Source: Porodaedalea pini (taxonomy: Eukaryota; Basidiomycota; Agaricomycetes; Hymenochaetales; Hymenochaetaceae). From it: DNA of 23,056 bases. Below the pieces are notes generated by a model, which did not search any database, was not told where the DNA came from, and saw only the letters and a list, made by a program, of their open reading frames with translations. The DNA lies in assembly GCA_002794775.1 (NCBI GenBank), contig NBAY01000175.1:1-23056 (forward strand), in the 5' to 3' direction. Position 1 is the first letter of the stretch. Each line of letters begins with the position of its first letter. Position numbers and translations under genes: made by a program. Positions 10,382 to 19,716 of the stretch are shown here, piece after piece.

Positions 10382-10719
10382 TTACGCCAACGTTGAGTGG
10401 GTTCGTCCGCGAAGTTGATGACGAGGCGGTAGGATCCGAGTGAGATTACAAACGAGATCGTCGTCGAAGTTTGGACTCGTCTTGTTACCCACGTCCACGT
10501 TAGGTGCGTGCTCCACCAGAGGCTAATTCGTAGAGCCAGGGTCGGGAAATGTCGGTTGATATATTTACGTAATACACGAACGTCCGAAAACGTCCAGGCA
10601 GGGTTGAGGGTTGTCGTTTAGGGGGTTTACACGTCAAGTCCGTCGAGGGGAGCGCTCCTCTAGACTGAGTGAAGGCGAGTCGACAGCGACGACTTACGCT
10701 GGGGATGAGCCTGGGTGAG
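10382..10719 (-). other. Element A untranslated leader
   Basis: About 340 bases between the primer-binding site and the Gag extension. Frames contain stops and do not match those of element B beyond the first stretch, so it is read as non-coding leader, where packaging and dimer signals would be expected. No specific element could be recognised. Confidence 0.5.
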
Positions 10720-10730
10720 GTTCTGCTTTT
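10720..10730 (-). other. Element A primer-binding site (self-priming type)
   Basis: Minus-strand AAAAGCAGAAC begins one base after the 5' LTR. It is exactly complementary to GTTCTGCTTTT inside the LTR (10937-10927), just downstream of the TATA box. It does not begin with TGG, so ordinary tRNA-CCA priming is unlikely. The layout is that of Tf1/sushi-group self-priming. Confidence 0.8.
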
Positions 10731-10731
10731 A

Positions 10732-11144
10732 TGTTAGGCGGGAGCCCGGGAGATGACTCGGACTGGGCAGGCCTCGGCTGACTGTTGTCTGGGACGTGCT
10801 ATACTCGAGCGTAGACTCGGGACACGCTTACTCAGGCTAGGTCGTCGCGGAGGTAAGAGGATTAATACAAGTCTAAACTAATACAAGGGGGACGAGTCTC
10901 ACCTAGGTCGTCGCGGAGGTAAGAGGAAAAGCAGAACAAGGAGTTCATGCGATTCCTGAGACCTTATATAGCGACGACCGTGAGACTATATTACCTAACA
11001 TTACATAACAAGTGGGAATGGAACGAATGAAGGTAGTGTGGGAATGATTGTGTAAGATGGGTAAATATAATGAAAAGGACGAATATAATAAAGGAAATGG
11101 TAAAAGGGAAAATAAAGGAAAAGGTGAAAGTTCAGGTTCTAACA
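10732..11144 (-). repeat. Element A 5' LTR (413 bp)
   Basis: The promoter-bearing LTR of element A. TATA box at 10970-10964 (plus strand TTATATA), followed about 30 nt later by the predicted RNA start at 10937. Two near-identical 24-bp direct repeats (CTCTTACCTCCGCGACGACC core) lie downstream of the start. It differs from the other LTR of A at one base only. Confidence 0.95.
10964..10970 (-). promoter_or_regulatory. TATA box of element A
   Basis: TATATAA on the minus strand, 33 nt upstream of the first base of the 11-nt self-primer. That distance fits a TATA-directed start exactly at the primer sequence. The same box is found at 5136-5142, 14060-14066 and 19891-19897 in the other LTRs of the family. 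Confidence 0.7.
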
Positions 11145-11149
11145 CTCGT
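11145..11149. repeat. Target-site duplication of element A, right copy
   Basis: CTCGT, the match of 4899-4903. LINE ORF1 resumes at 11150 in the frame it left at 4903. Confidence 0.95.
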
Positions 11150-11485
11150 CTTTGTTTTGACCATTTTTTCCTTCATAACAACAGATCTGTCCCAGTTTTT
11201 GGTGTCATCCGCCATCTTGAGGAGATGAAAGCCCGCCCCACTATCAACCAATGCGATAACTGCCATCGCTTGGGACACGCCACATTGAAGTGTCGGTCAG
11301 TAGCACGCTGTGCAATTTGCTCTGAGCCCCACCGGACCGCAGTACATGTCGCTAAGTGCGCTCCATGCACGGCATCCAACAACCTCCAATGCGAACACTT
11401 CGCCCACTGCATTAACTGCCAGGGCAACCATAGCGCCAGATCATCGGAGTGTCCAGCTTGCTGCAACTACAGGTCTCCCTTCTAA
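11150..11485 (+). pseudogene. LINE ORF1, 3' part with zinc knuckles
   Basis: C-terminal 111 residues of the LINE Gag-like protein. It continues the frame that ends at 4903 once element A and one CTCGT are removed. It holds CDNCHRLGHATLKC (CX2CX4HX4C), then CAICSEPH, and CINCQGNHSARSSEC (CX2CX3HX6C), the series of knuckles typical of LINE ORF1 proteins that bind element RNA. It ends at TAA 11483-11485, 5 nt before ORF2. The open frame entering from the left through the LTR is accidental. Confidence 0.9.
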
Positions 11486-12414
11486 TTCTTATGATGGATA
11501 CAATCTCGGTTTTTTCTCTTAATATCTGCAATTCAGAACCCACTTTCGACTATCTTTTACGTTCCTTTTCATCCACTGATTATACACCTGATATCATTTG
11601 CTTTCAGGAGATTCCAACCATTTCATCCACAATCCCTTCTAAAACATCCCCTTCCAGTTCTCAAATTTTTCAAATTCGCAATTCCAATCCTTATACAATC
11701 TTCAGGCCATCTCCTTTGTCCAAGCCTTGTTGTTGCACTTTGGTACACCCACGAATTATCCACCGGGTCTCACTATATGATTCTGGCCCCCCGTCTCCTA
11801 ATATTTGCATAATCTCCATTTCTCGGGATGGTGCATCCCCTCTTCTACTATGGAACGTTTACAACTCTCCCACTCTTCACGAATTCGAAAACCCTTTTCC
11901 TTCATGCCGTTTTCCCTCTAACATCTTTACTGGAGATTTCAACAGACACTGCGATTTGTGGTCGTTTCCAGCTCAATCGCGCGAATTTCCGATGTCAAGG
12001 GCCCTCATTGACTGGATCAATGACAGCGGCCTAACCATTTGTAACCCTTCCAATCAGTACACTTATTTCAACCGTTCTAACAATTCCAAAACAATCATTG
12101 ACCTCGTCCTCGCATCCGAAGATTTCACTCCTTATCTTTTGGACCACATCTCTGTTTCAAATAATTCTTTGGACATTTCGTCGGACCACCGTCCACTCCT
12201 TTTTTCATTCCATTTGGATTTAATCCCTTCCTCTACGAAACCAGCCCTTCGTTCTATTCGATCTCAAGACCTTCCTGCATTTGTCGCGGAATTTTGCGAT
12301 TCTAATAAGTTCTCCTTTTCATTATCAGACATTCATACACCTGAGGCGCTGGACGACCTCCTTTTTTCATTCCAAACTTCTTTTTCAGACTTCGCTACCC
12401 TTTTTCTCAACAAA

Positions 12415-12417
12415 TGA
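12415..12417 (+). other. Nonsense codon in LINE ORF2
   Basis: A TGA separates the endonuclease from the reverse transcriptase, with the same frame open on both sides and coding-like (KPRSYFGPNSWWSEACS follows). A C-to-T change from CGA would explain it, but no second copy is present to compare. Confidence 0.8.
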
Positions 12418-13880
12418 AAACCACGGTCATATTTCGGCCCCAATTCTTGGTGGTCCGAAGCATGTTCAAAATTGTATCGCGAGCATTGTCAAAACCCTCA
12501 TCCCAAATCGCGTCAACGTCTTGACACTGAGATTACTCGTGCCAAAAATGCCTTTTTTGGTGCTCGTCTTCAGCAATCTGATGCCCAATCTATCTGGCGT
12601 AGTCAATACCTGGGCACCGCCCGCCGTCGCTCCCCTATTGGGGCACTACGTATGGCTAACGGTTCATTCACCCTTTTGGAAGACAACAAAGTGACTCTTT
12701 TTCGGAAGACGTTCTTTCCCCCTTTATCGTCTAGACCAGAGGTTATCCCACTCCCAGCCCTCCACGACTTCACACCCTTTACGATGAATGACATTCATGA
12801 TGCGATCAGAGGCATCGACCAGGAAATGAGTCCTGGCAACAACCACATCTCATACAAACATCTCGCGTTACTCGTTGAACACCGTGGTCAATTTTTCGTC
12901 GAACTTTTTTCCTTATGCCTTCGGCTCGGTCACTTTCCACTATCTTTTAAAACATCCCTCGTTACTTTTATTCCGAAACCCAAACGTTCTGATTTTTCAG
13001 TTCCACGGGCATATCGTCCCATTTCCCTGGTCGACACAATCGGTAAACTTTTCGAACGTGTCCTTTTCAATTCTTTACAACCCTTTTTCGAAACTAATAA
13101 CCTTCTTCCTGATGCCCAGCATGGGTGCAGGAAACATCGTTCTTCTCTTACGGCTTGCTATGAACTCCTTTCTTCCATTCTATCCCAACCCTTCATCGTC
13201 AACTCTGGTGACAACTTCAACGCTCTTTTCAAACGACGTCGTTATCTTATTACTTCCATTCTCACCGTGGATATTCAAGGATTCTTTGATAATATTTCAC
13301 ACAATCGCCTCCTTCAAAAACTTATCCTTTCCAATGTCCATCCAAACATTATTCGCGTCCTTTCAGCCTGGCTCAGGGATAGACCAATTTCGTTCCATTT
13401 CAACGATTTCTTTCCCCCCCCCTTTATTAAACCCAATAGAGGCGTTCCTCAAGGGTCCCCATTATCCCCTCTTATCTCAGTCTTTGCTGCCGTGGATGTC
13501 ATTACCGCTTATAACTCGTGTTTCAGCCCCCATCGTCCTCTGCTTGCATATATGGACGACCACCTTCTCTATTCACGATCCCTTAGTATTCAGACCAACC
13601 TAACCCGTCTTCGCAACCAGTTCCAATTTTTATCACTTCAATTTCAAAGCATCGGTCTTTCTATTGACCCTGATGCGATTGAACTTCTCCACATTCTTCC
13701 AAATCCTCGTGCTGCTGCCATTACCTTCCATTCTTTTCTTCAGGGCTCCCCGTCTTCTTCCAGCGCATCCTTGTCTTTACCCAACAATCGCGTCATTTCC
13801 CCTTCGCTGCATTTAACCTGGTTAGGCATAATTCTTTCTTATGATCTTTCCCCCAACCTTCATTTCACAGCCCGGGCATA

Positions 13881-13885
13881 CAAAG
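13881..13885. repeat. Target-site duplication of element B, left copy
   Basis: CAAAG directly before the TGTTAG end of the LTR, matched at 20130-20134. It confirms that element B is a complete insertion. Confidence 0.95.
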
Positions 13886-14059
13886 TGTTAGAACCTGAAC
13901 TTTCACCTTTTCCTTTATTTTCCCTTTTACCATCTCCTTTATTATATTCGTCCTTTTCGTTATATTTACCCATCTTACACAATCATTCCCACACGGCCTT
14001 CATTCGTTCCATTCCCACTCATTATGTAATGTTAGGTAATATAGTCTCGCGGTCGTCGC

Positions 14060-14066
14060 TATATAA
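14060..14066 (+). promoter_or_regulatory. TATA box of element B
   Basis: TATATAA, 33 nt upstream of G14093, the first base of the 11-nt sequence that matches the primer-binding site. The spacing supports a transcript beginning at or next to 14093. Confidence 0.7.
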
Positions 14067-14092
14067 GGTCTCAGGAATCGCATGAACTCCTT

Positions 14093-14103
14093 GTTCTGCT
14101 TTT
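14093..14103 (+). other. Predicted RNA 5' end and self-primer of element B
   Basis: GTTCTGCTTTT is exactly complementary over 11 nt to AAAAGCAGAAC at 14300-14310, with mismatches on both sides. In Tf1 the first 11 nt of the mRNA fold back to prime reverse transcription (established). The same length and TATA spacing here suggest the same mechanism. Confidence 0.7.
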
Positions 14104-14193
14104 CCTCTTACCTCCGCGACGACCTAGGTGAGACTCGTCCCCCTTGTATTAGTCTAGTCTTGTATTAATCCTCTTACCTCCACGACGACCTAG
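14104..14193 (+). repeat. Pair of 24-bp direct repeats in the LTR
   Basis: CCTCTTACCTCCGCGACGACCTAG-type units at 14104-14127 and 14170-14193, 66 bp apart, differing at one base. They are kept in all four LTRs of the family, directly downstream of the self-primer. Role unknown; they could bind a factor or fold in the RNA leader. Confidence 0.8.
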
Positions 14194-14299
14194 CCTGAGT
14201 AAGCGTGTCCCGAGTCTACGCTCGAGTATAGCACGTCCCAGACAACAGTCAGCCGAGGCCTGCCCAGTCCGAGTCGTCTCCCAGGCTCCCGCCTAACAT

Positions 14300-14310
14300 A
14301 AAAGCAGAAC
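14300..14310 (+). other. Element B primer-binding site (self-priming type)
   Basis: AAAAGCAGAAC starts one base (T14299) after the LTR. It pairs with 14093-14103 in the 5' LTR. The same sequence is present in element A. Confidence 0.8.
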
Positions 14311-14647
14311 CCCACCCAGGCTCATCCCCAGCGTACGTCGTCGCTGTCGACTCGCCTTCACCCAGTCTAGAGGAGCACTCCCCTTGACGGATTGGACGTG
14401 TAAATTCCCTGAACGACAACCCTCAACCCTGCCCGGACGTTTTCGGACGTTCGTGTATTACGTAAACCTACACCCGACATTTCCCGACCCTGGCTCTTCG
14501 CTTCTCCCTCTGGTGGAGGAACCATCTGACCTGGACGTGGGTAACACACCGTGTACAGTCGTCGACGTCGTTGTCGATTGTGATCTCGGCCGCCTCCTTC
14601 CGTTTGGTCGTCAAACTCGCCGACGAACCTGTCCTTCATCAGCGTAA
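14311..14647 (+). other. Element B untranslated leader
   Basis: A TTG-initiated frame is open at 14384-14647 in phase with gag, ending in TAA. However, the equivalent stretch in element A has a one-base indel and stops, so this frame is not judged a conserved gene. The rest shows no clear feature. Confidence 0.5.
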
Positions 14648-15022
14648 CGTACATCCGGACAACCAGCCCCTACCTGTTCCCCCCCCGACATAGTCAAGAT
14701 AGATCTCACCGAGGAACAACAGCGGGCTTTCCCCTCTTCTTCACGCTACGACGCGGAATGCCAATCATACGTAGCGGACGACAGAAACCACGTCACTCAT
14801 AATCTCTGGTGGAGTGACACTAGGCACGCCTGGTACTCGACTGACCTGTCTTCCGGCGAGCGAACTCGTTGGGCACCTCGACCTCCCCGTGCACCATCAT
14901 CACCGACAGTCTCAACATCGTCGGTCGTCCTCCCAAGCGAACCAGGAGGCTATCATACACCCCGTAGAGACTCTTCACCGCCGACACCCCCTGAGCGCCT
15001 GACACATACGCCCGTACCAGCG
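14648..15022 (+). CDS. Element B in-frame Gag N-terminal extension without ATG
   Basis: 125 open codons lead directly into the gag ATG and have no ATG of their own. The protein matches element A in blocks (VKIDLTEEQQRA, LWWSDTRHAWYS, SPPTPPE) despite many silent base changes. The first part looks folded (WW, WYS) and the second is a Ser/Pro-rich linker. It may be translated from a non-AUG codon or from a spliced RNA, or be a relic of a longer Gag. Confidence 0.55.
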
Positions 15023-16090
15023 ATGGCTGAAGGTTTCACTCAAAGGCAACAACAAGAGATCGCAGCGATCGTAGCTGCCGCCTTCACCCGAGCAGCAACG
15101 AACGCCCCTGCAGCTCAAGCTCAAGCTCCCTCGATTGACGTCGCCCGGCCACGCAAATTCACTGGCGGCGATGACTACCTTGACTTCAAGCGCGAAGTCC
15201 TACTCTTCGTCTCGGCGAACCCCACGAGGTATCCCTCGTCGTCGAGCAAGATCTATGTCGCCCTCTCTTACCTCAAGGGTGGCAATGCGTCAACGTGGGC
15301 GCAAAACTACGTCCAGGAATTCACAACGAATGGTGTCGTGAGCTTTACGGACGACTGGGCCAAGTTCCAGGAACAACTGGATGCCTCCTTCGATGATCCG
15401 AACAGGAAGGAGAAGGCGCTGAGGAAGTTCCGAGACAAGATCCAGAAGGACCTCTCCGCTGACCAGTTCTTCCAGGACCTCAACGTGATCATCAAGGCAG
15501 CAGAGCTGAAGGACGAAGGCGTCATTTGTGACCGCCTGCAACGCGCGATGAACATCAAAGTAGTCCGCGGCGTGTTGAGGTCGACACCCGTACCAACAAC
15601 GTATGAGGCATGGAAAAAGAAGGCCATCGAGATCGATCGGGGCGAACAGCAGATTCGCGCCATCCAACGAGGTCGTACATTGCCGTTCACGCCCCGTCCG
15701 ACGCCGCAACAAGGGCCTCCTGCACGCCGACAGGTAGCAGCCCCGCACGCCGATAAGCGTGATGCGACGGGCGTCACTTTTGGAGGTGCCGGCCAACCGA
15801 TGGACGTCTCGATGAATGAGGCGCAACAAAAGCGCGCGTGCTGGATTTGTGGCGGACTGGGACACTTTAAGGACAAATGTCCGCAGGCGAAGCCGATCAT
15901 CCAGCGTATGTTGGAGCTGATGGCACCGGGCGAGCGCCGCCTCATCGCTGACGAGCTCGGTGCGATGAAGGAGTCGGCATTCGAGGAAGTCGTGGACACT
16001 CGAAGGTCGACGGTGGAGGACTATGTGGAGGAAGAAGACAATGACGAAGAGGTCGTCGACTCGCAGGGTTTTGCGAGTGGTCAGGCGTAG
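15023..16090 (+). CDS. gag: Element B Gag, intact
   Basis: 355 residues from the ATG at 15023. The N-terminal 40 residues are Gln/Ala-rich and helical, then a retrotransposon Gag (capsid) region runs from about 45 to 230 (RKFTGGDDYLDFKREV, YLKGGNASTWA). A basic Gln/Pro linker follows, then the zinc knuckle CWICGGLGHFKDKC (about 273-286) and an acidic tail. Gag assembles the virus-like particle and packages the RNA (known of the family). The stop at 16088-16090 lies in the loop of the frameshift hairpin. This is the only undamaged gag in the window; the start could lie further upstream through the extension at 14648. Confidence 0.92.
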   Translation: MAEGFTQRQQQEIAAIVAAAFTRAATNAPAAQAQAPSIDVARPRKFTGGDDYLDFKREVLLFVSANPTRYPSSSSKIYVALSYLKGGNASTWAQNYVQEFTTNGVVSFTDDWAKFQEQLDASFDDPNRKEKALRKFRDKIQKDLSADQFFQDLNVIIKAAELKDEGVICDRLQRAMNIKVVRGVLRSTPVPTTYEAWKKKAIEIDRGEQQIRAIQRGRTLPFTPRPTPQQGPPARRQVAAPHADKRDATGVTFGGAGQPMDVSMNEAQQKRACWICGGLGHFKDKCPQAKPIIQRMLELMAPGERRLIADELGAMKESAFEEVVDTRRSTVEDYVEEEDNDEEVVDSQGFASGQA

Positions 16091-16109
16091 CCATCGGGGC
16101 GACTGACCA
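16066..16109 (+). promoter_or_regulatory. Element B gag-pol -1 frameshift signal
   Basis: Heptamer GGGTTTT at 16066-16072 in phase as G GGT TTT. A hairpin follows, TGGTCAG (16078-16084) with CTGACCA (16103-16109), 7 bp after a 5-nt spacer. Possible inner pairs are C86-G101 and G87-C100 of the 16000 series. The pol frame is open from 16045 and lies at -1. The outermost T-A pair becomes T-G in element A; the other six are the same in both copies. Confidence 0.78.
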
Positions 16110-18225
16110 AGAAGAACAAGGGGCTTCGAATCCGGATTCGCTAAAATATAACCAACCGTCTGTACAATACATAGATGCAAACGATGTCGATGGTTTTCCC
16201 GATTACGAAGTCCCCACCGGTGTGAACAAAGATGAAGAGTACGAGCAACTGTTCATGAGAGGAACTGGTGGACGCCAGCTGGACCTTCTCCTGACCGTCG
16301 AGCATGAAATAGCGGGTGAGGCGAGAGAGGTAGATGCGCATGCCCTTGTGGATTCGGGATGCATGGGATCCTGCATCGACATCAGGTTCGTCGAGAGGTA
16401 CGGGTTGGAAACGAAACGCTACATTCGACCCCTCGCGGTGCTCAATGCCGATGGCACGCACAATGAGGCTGGATTGATCGAGGAGTACGTTGACGTCGAG
16501 CTCATGATCGGCCGTCACCAGGAGAGGATCGTCCTCGCAGTGACGTCCCTAGCGTCGTCGAACATCTTCCTGGGGTACGACTGGCTTCGACGTCACAATC
16601 TGGAGGTCGACTGGAAAACGGGTTCGATCGAATTCACCCGCTGTCCAGAGGAATGTACGATCAAGACGGAACTGGTGGAGGACCTAGGCAAGGTGAAGAA
16701 GGTGGTGGAACAGATGAGGAGGGTGAGCGAGATGCGAATGGACAAGGCGTCCTGGCCCGCATACCTCGACGACTACGCCGACGTTTTCAGCGAAAAAGGT
16801 TTCGAGAAGCTGCCGGAACACCGACCCTGGGACCATGTCATCGACTTGAAGCCCGACTTCAAACCGAGCGACTGTAAGATCTACCCGCTCACGCCAACTG
16901 AGCAGCAGTCACTCAAGGACTTCCTTGATGAAAATCTGAAGTCGGGTCGCATTCGACGGTCGATATCGCCCATGGCGTCGCCCTTCTTCTTCATTAAGAA
17001 GGCCGACAAATTGCTACGTCCGATCCAGGATTACCGTAAGCTCAATGATGGTACGATCAAGAACAAGTATCCCCTCCCTCTCATTGACGAACTCGTCGAC
17101 AAGGTCAAGAAAGCGAAGTACATCACTAAGCTTGACCTTCGCTGGGGGTACTATAATATCCGGATCCGCGAGGGTGACGAATGGAAGGCAGCGTTTCGCA
17201 TGAACATGGGCCTCTTCGAACCGACAGTCATGTTTTTTGGCCTTTGCAACGCGCCGGCCACATTCCAGGCCTTTGTCAACCACATCTTTAAGGACCTAAT
17301 CTATGCGAACTTGATCATTGTATACCTCGACGACATCCTGATCCTCTCGGAAACCATTGAGGAGCATATTGACACGTCAAGGCGCGTACTCCAGATCCTC
17401 CGAGAAAATGGCCTATACCTGAAACCGGAAAAGTGCGAGTTTGACGCCAAGGTCGTCAAATACCTTGGCCACATCATCGGCAATGGCGAGATCAGGGCTG
17501 ACCCGGCAAAGACAGAGGCGATTGCGAACTGGCCAGTCCCACGGAACCTCAAGGAGCTGCAACAGTTCCTCGGTATGGGAAACTGGCTGAGACGGTTTAT
17601 TAAGGACTACAGCAAGGTGGTCCGACCGTTGACATCGTTAACAGGCAAGAAGGACTGGGTATGGGAGACCGAACAGCAGGAAGCATTCGAGGAGCTGAGA
17701 CGACGTCTCTGCTCACCTCCAGTCCTAGCCATCGCCAATGACGAGGGCCCTTTCCGCGTAGAAGCGGACTCGTCGAACTTTGCGCTCGGTGGTGTGTTGT
17801 TGCAGAAGCAGGAAGGGAAGTGGAGGGTGATCGCCTACAGGTCAGAGGCACTTGAACCGGCGGAACGAAACTACGAGATCTACGACAAGGAGATGCTCGC
17901 GATCGTTTCGGCGCTCAAGGAGTGGCGACAATACCTCCTTGGCGCTCGCCACAAGATTGAGATCTGGTCTGACCACGCCAACCTCACCTACTTCAGGTCG
18001 GCGCAGAAGCTGAGCTATCGCCAAGCTCGCTGGCGGACCGAACTTGAAGAATTCGACTTCCACCTCGAACACAAGTCGGGCAAGACGATGGGCAAGGCCG
18101 ACCTGCTATCGCGCATGGCGGGCTATGATCAGGGCAAGGATGACAACGATGGGGTCGTGTTCATCAAGGATAAGTGGTTGAACCGTGGAGTGGTGCGGAC
18201 ATCGCGTGACGAGGTGGTAGAATGA
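16073..18225 (+). pseudogene. pol: Element B Pol, first part: protease, RT, RNase H
   Basis: The -1 frame of gag, open from the frameshift site to a TGA at 18223-18225. Counting from the ATG at 16222, it covers 667 residues. Protease DSGCMGS at 44-50 (Thr in A is Met here). Reverse transcriptase with YLDD at about 368-371. RNase H Asp 515, Glu 557 and Asp 584, ending in the ADLLSR segment and the tether. The stop replaces Arg 668, which is CGA in element A, so a single C-to-T change at a CpG separates RT from integrase. Confidence 0.92.
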
Positions 18226-19716
18226 GTGGGTGAAGCGCAGAGGGCGCAAGACAAGTCGGAGAGGCCTACGGGTTTGGTGGAGGTCGACGGGTTGTGGCGG
18301 ATGAAGGGCAAGGTGTATGTTCCATCGACAATAAAGGAGGCCGTGTTGCGGGAGTGCCACGACTCGGTTCTGGCTGGTCATCCGGGAGCGTCGAAGACAG
18401 TAGAACTCGTCCGTCGCAATTTCTGGTGGGCATCGATGTTCTCCGACGTCCGAGCATACGTCCGAGGATGCGACCGTTGTCAACGGACGAAAGCCTTAAG
18501 AATGTCGAGGTCTAGACCGCTTCATCCAAATACTGTCCCTGAAGGACCTTGGGAAATTGTTACGGTCGACCTAATCGGAGAGCTCCCGGACTCCAAGGGA
18601 CACAACGCGATCTGCGTCTTTGTGGATAGGTTCTCGAAGCAGATGCACGCGATCCCGACGATGACGAGGCTGTCAGCAGAAGGCATGGCCCAGCTGTACC
18701 GCGACCATGTCTTCTGCCTCCATGGCCTACCGAAGAAGATCATCCATGACCGAGGCACGCAGTTTGATGCATCGATGATGAAGGAACTGTACAAACTTCT
18801 GCACATTGAAGGCAACCCGTCAACGGCGTACCACCCACAGACGGATGGTCAAACGGAACGCGTTAACCAAGAGCTCGAACAGTACCTTCGACTCTTTGTT
18901 AACCATCGACAATCGGACTGGAAGGACTGGCTCCCCCTCGCAGAGTTCGCATACAACAACCGTGAACACTCAGCAACGAAGATGTCCCCCTTCTACGCGA
19001 ACACAGGACGTCACCCCTTGAGCTTCGACATGACGCGAACCTCATCTGTTAACATGTCAGCGGAAGAATTTGCAAAGCACATCAAGGAGACTCATCGCGT
19101 TGCTAAGGACAACCTAGTCAAGGCAGCAGAGGACATGAAGCGCTACCATGACCGGACAGCAGGAGCTTCGGTGGAGTACAAGGCTGGAGACAAGGTCTTC
19201 CTTGACGGGCGAAACATCAGTACGGACTCGCCGACAAAGAAACTCGCAGACAAATGGTACGGCCCCTTTGACATCGTCGACAAGATAGGAGCGAGCGTGT
19301 ACAAGCTCAAACTCCCGAAGCGATGGAAAAAAGTCCACCCTGTCTTCAACGAAGCCCTATTGAAACCCGCCGTCGAACCGTCCTTTGAAAGCCAGAAGCA
19401 ACCGCCGCTGCCGCCGCCAGACATCGTCGACAATGAGGAGGAGTACGAACTCGAGGAAGTCTTAGACTCACGTCTGCACCGAGGGAAACTACAGTACCTT
19501 GTCAAGTGGGTCGGCTACAATGAACCTACTTGGCAGCCTGAGACAGACTTCGGCGAGAACGCGAAGGAGGCGATCGCTGAGTTCTACCTCAAACATCCCG
19601 GTGCACCTCGGAAACTCGACATCCCTCGTCAACGACTCCGTCCGCTCTTCGTCGACACCGAGCCTGACGACCGCGATCATGGTTGGTCGGGACGCCCAAC
19701 CTTGAAGGGGGGGTAA
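18226..19716 (+). pseudogene. Element B Pol, second part: integrase and chromodomain
   Basis: Continues the same frame after the TGA for 496 residues. Integrase zinc site (HDSVLAGH ... CDRCQRTK), catalytic core TVDLIG, IHDRGTQFD and TDGQTERVNQ (D,D35E), a GPY-type region (KWYGPFDIVDK) and a chromodomain (VKWVGY, TWQP). It has no start of its own (the first codon is GTG), so without readthrough of 18223 it should not be made. It ends at TAA 19714-19716, the last three bases before the LTR. Confidence 0.92.
19702..19716 (+). other. Element B polypurine tract
   Basis: TTGAAGGGGGGGTAA abuts the 3' LTR. Seven G residues here against six in element A. Because of that extra G the TAA is in frame and Pol ends here. 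Confidence 0.85.

Larger units (their letters stand above)
4904..11144 (-). mobile_element. Element A: full-length Ty3/gypsy chromovirus, minus strand
   Basis: A 6241-bp LTR retrotransposon inserted in LINE ORF1, transcribed right to left. In its own 5' to 3' order: LTR 11144-10732, primer-binding site 10730-10720, leader, gag 10021-8942 (plus an upstream in-frame extension), pol 8960-5304 in the -1 frame, polypurine tract 5330-5317, and LTR 5316-4904. The two 413-bp LTRs differ at one base (A4912 against G10740), so the insertion is recent. gag carries two nonsense codons but pol is completely open. Integrase placed before a C-terminal chromodomain assigns it to the chromoviruses (known family feature). 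Element B is another copy of the same family with many small differences, not a duplicate of this one. Confidence 0.95.
11491..13885 (+). pseudogene. LINE ORF2, 5' part: APE endonuclease and reverse transcriptase
   Basis: Start chosen at the ATG at 11491, just after the ORF1 stop; the open frame reaches further upstream, overlapping ORF1. Residues 1-250 are an exonuclease/endonuclease/phosphatase domain: ICFQEI with Glu 40, TGDFN (Asp 149, Asn 151), IDLVLAS (Asp 204) and SDHRP (Asp 232, His 233). This domain nicks target DNA. A TGA at 12415-12417 breaks the linker, and the same frame then continues. The reverse transcriptase shows PRAYRPISLV, TVDIQGFFDN (motif A), RGVPQGSPLSP (motif B), AYMDDHLLYS (motif C) and LTWLG. 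The active site is YMDD where many LINEs have YADD. The frame is cut after the Lys codon at 13882-13884 by element B and resumes at 20135 with no loss. Confidence 0.92.
13886..14298 (+). repeat. Element B 5' LTR (413 bp)
   Basis: It begins TGTTAG and ends CTAACA. It contains the TATA box 14060-14066, the predicted start and self-primer 14093-14103, and two 24-bp direct repeats at 14104-14127 and 14170-14193 that differ at one base. The CT-rich first 120 bases form U3. Confidence 0.95.

Noticed and set aside
12875..13603. 242-codon frame overlapping LINE reverse transcriptase
   Set aside because: Out of phase with all the RT motifs; rich in Phe, Ser and Leu as expected from an overlapping frame of T/C-rich DNA.
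14384..14647. Leader ORF in element B in phase with gag
   Set aside because: Begins with TTG, and element A has a one-base indel and stops at the same place, so it is not conserved as a protein.
15290..16180. Long minus-strand frames opposite gag and pol of element B (also 9033-9239 and others in A)
   Set aside because: Mirror frames of a GC-rich coding region; they have no recognisable domain and run antisense to well-supported gag.
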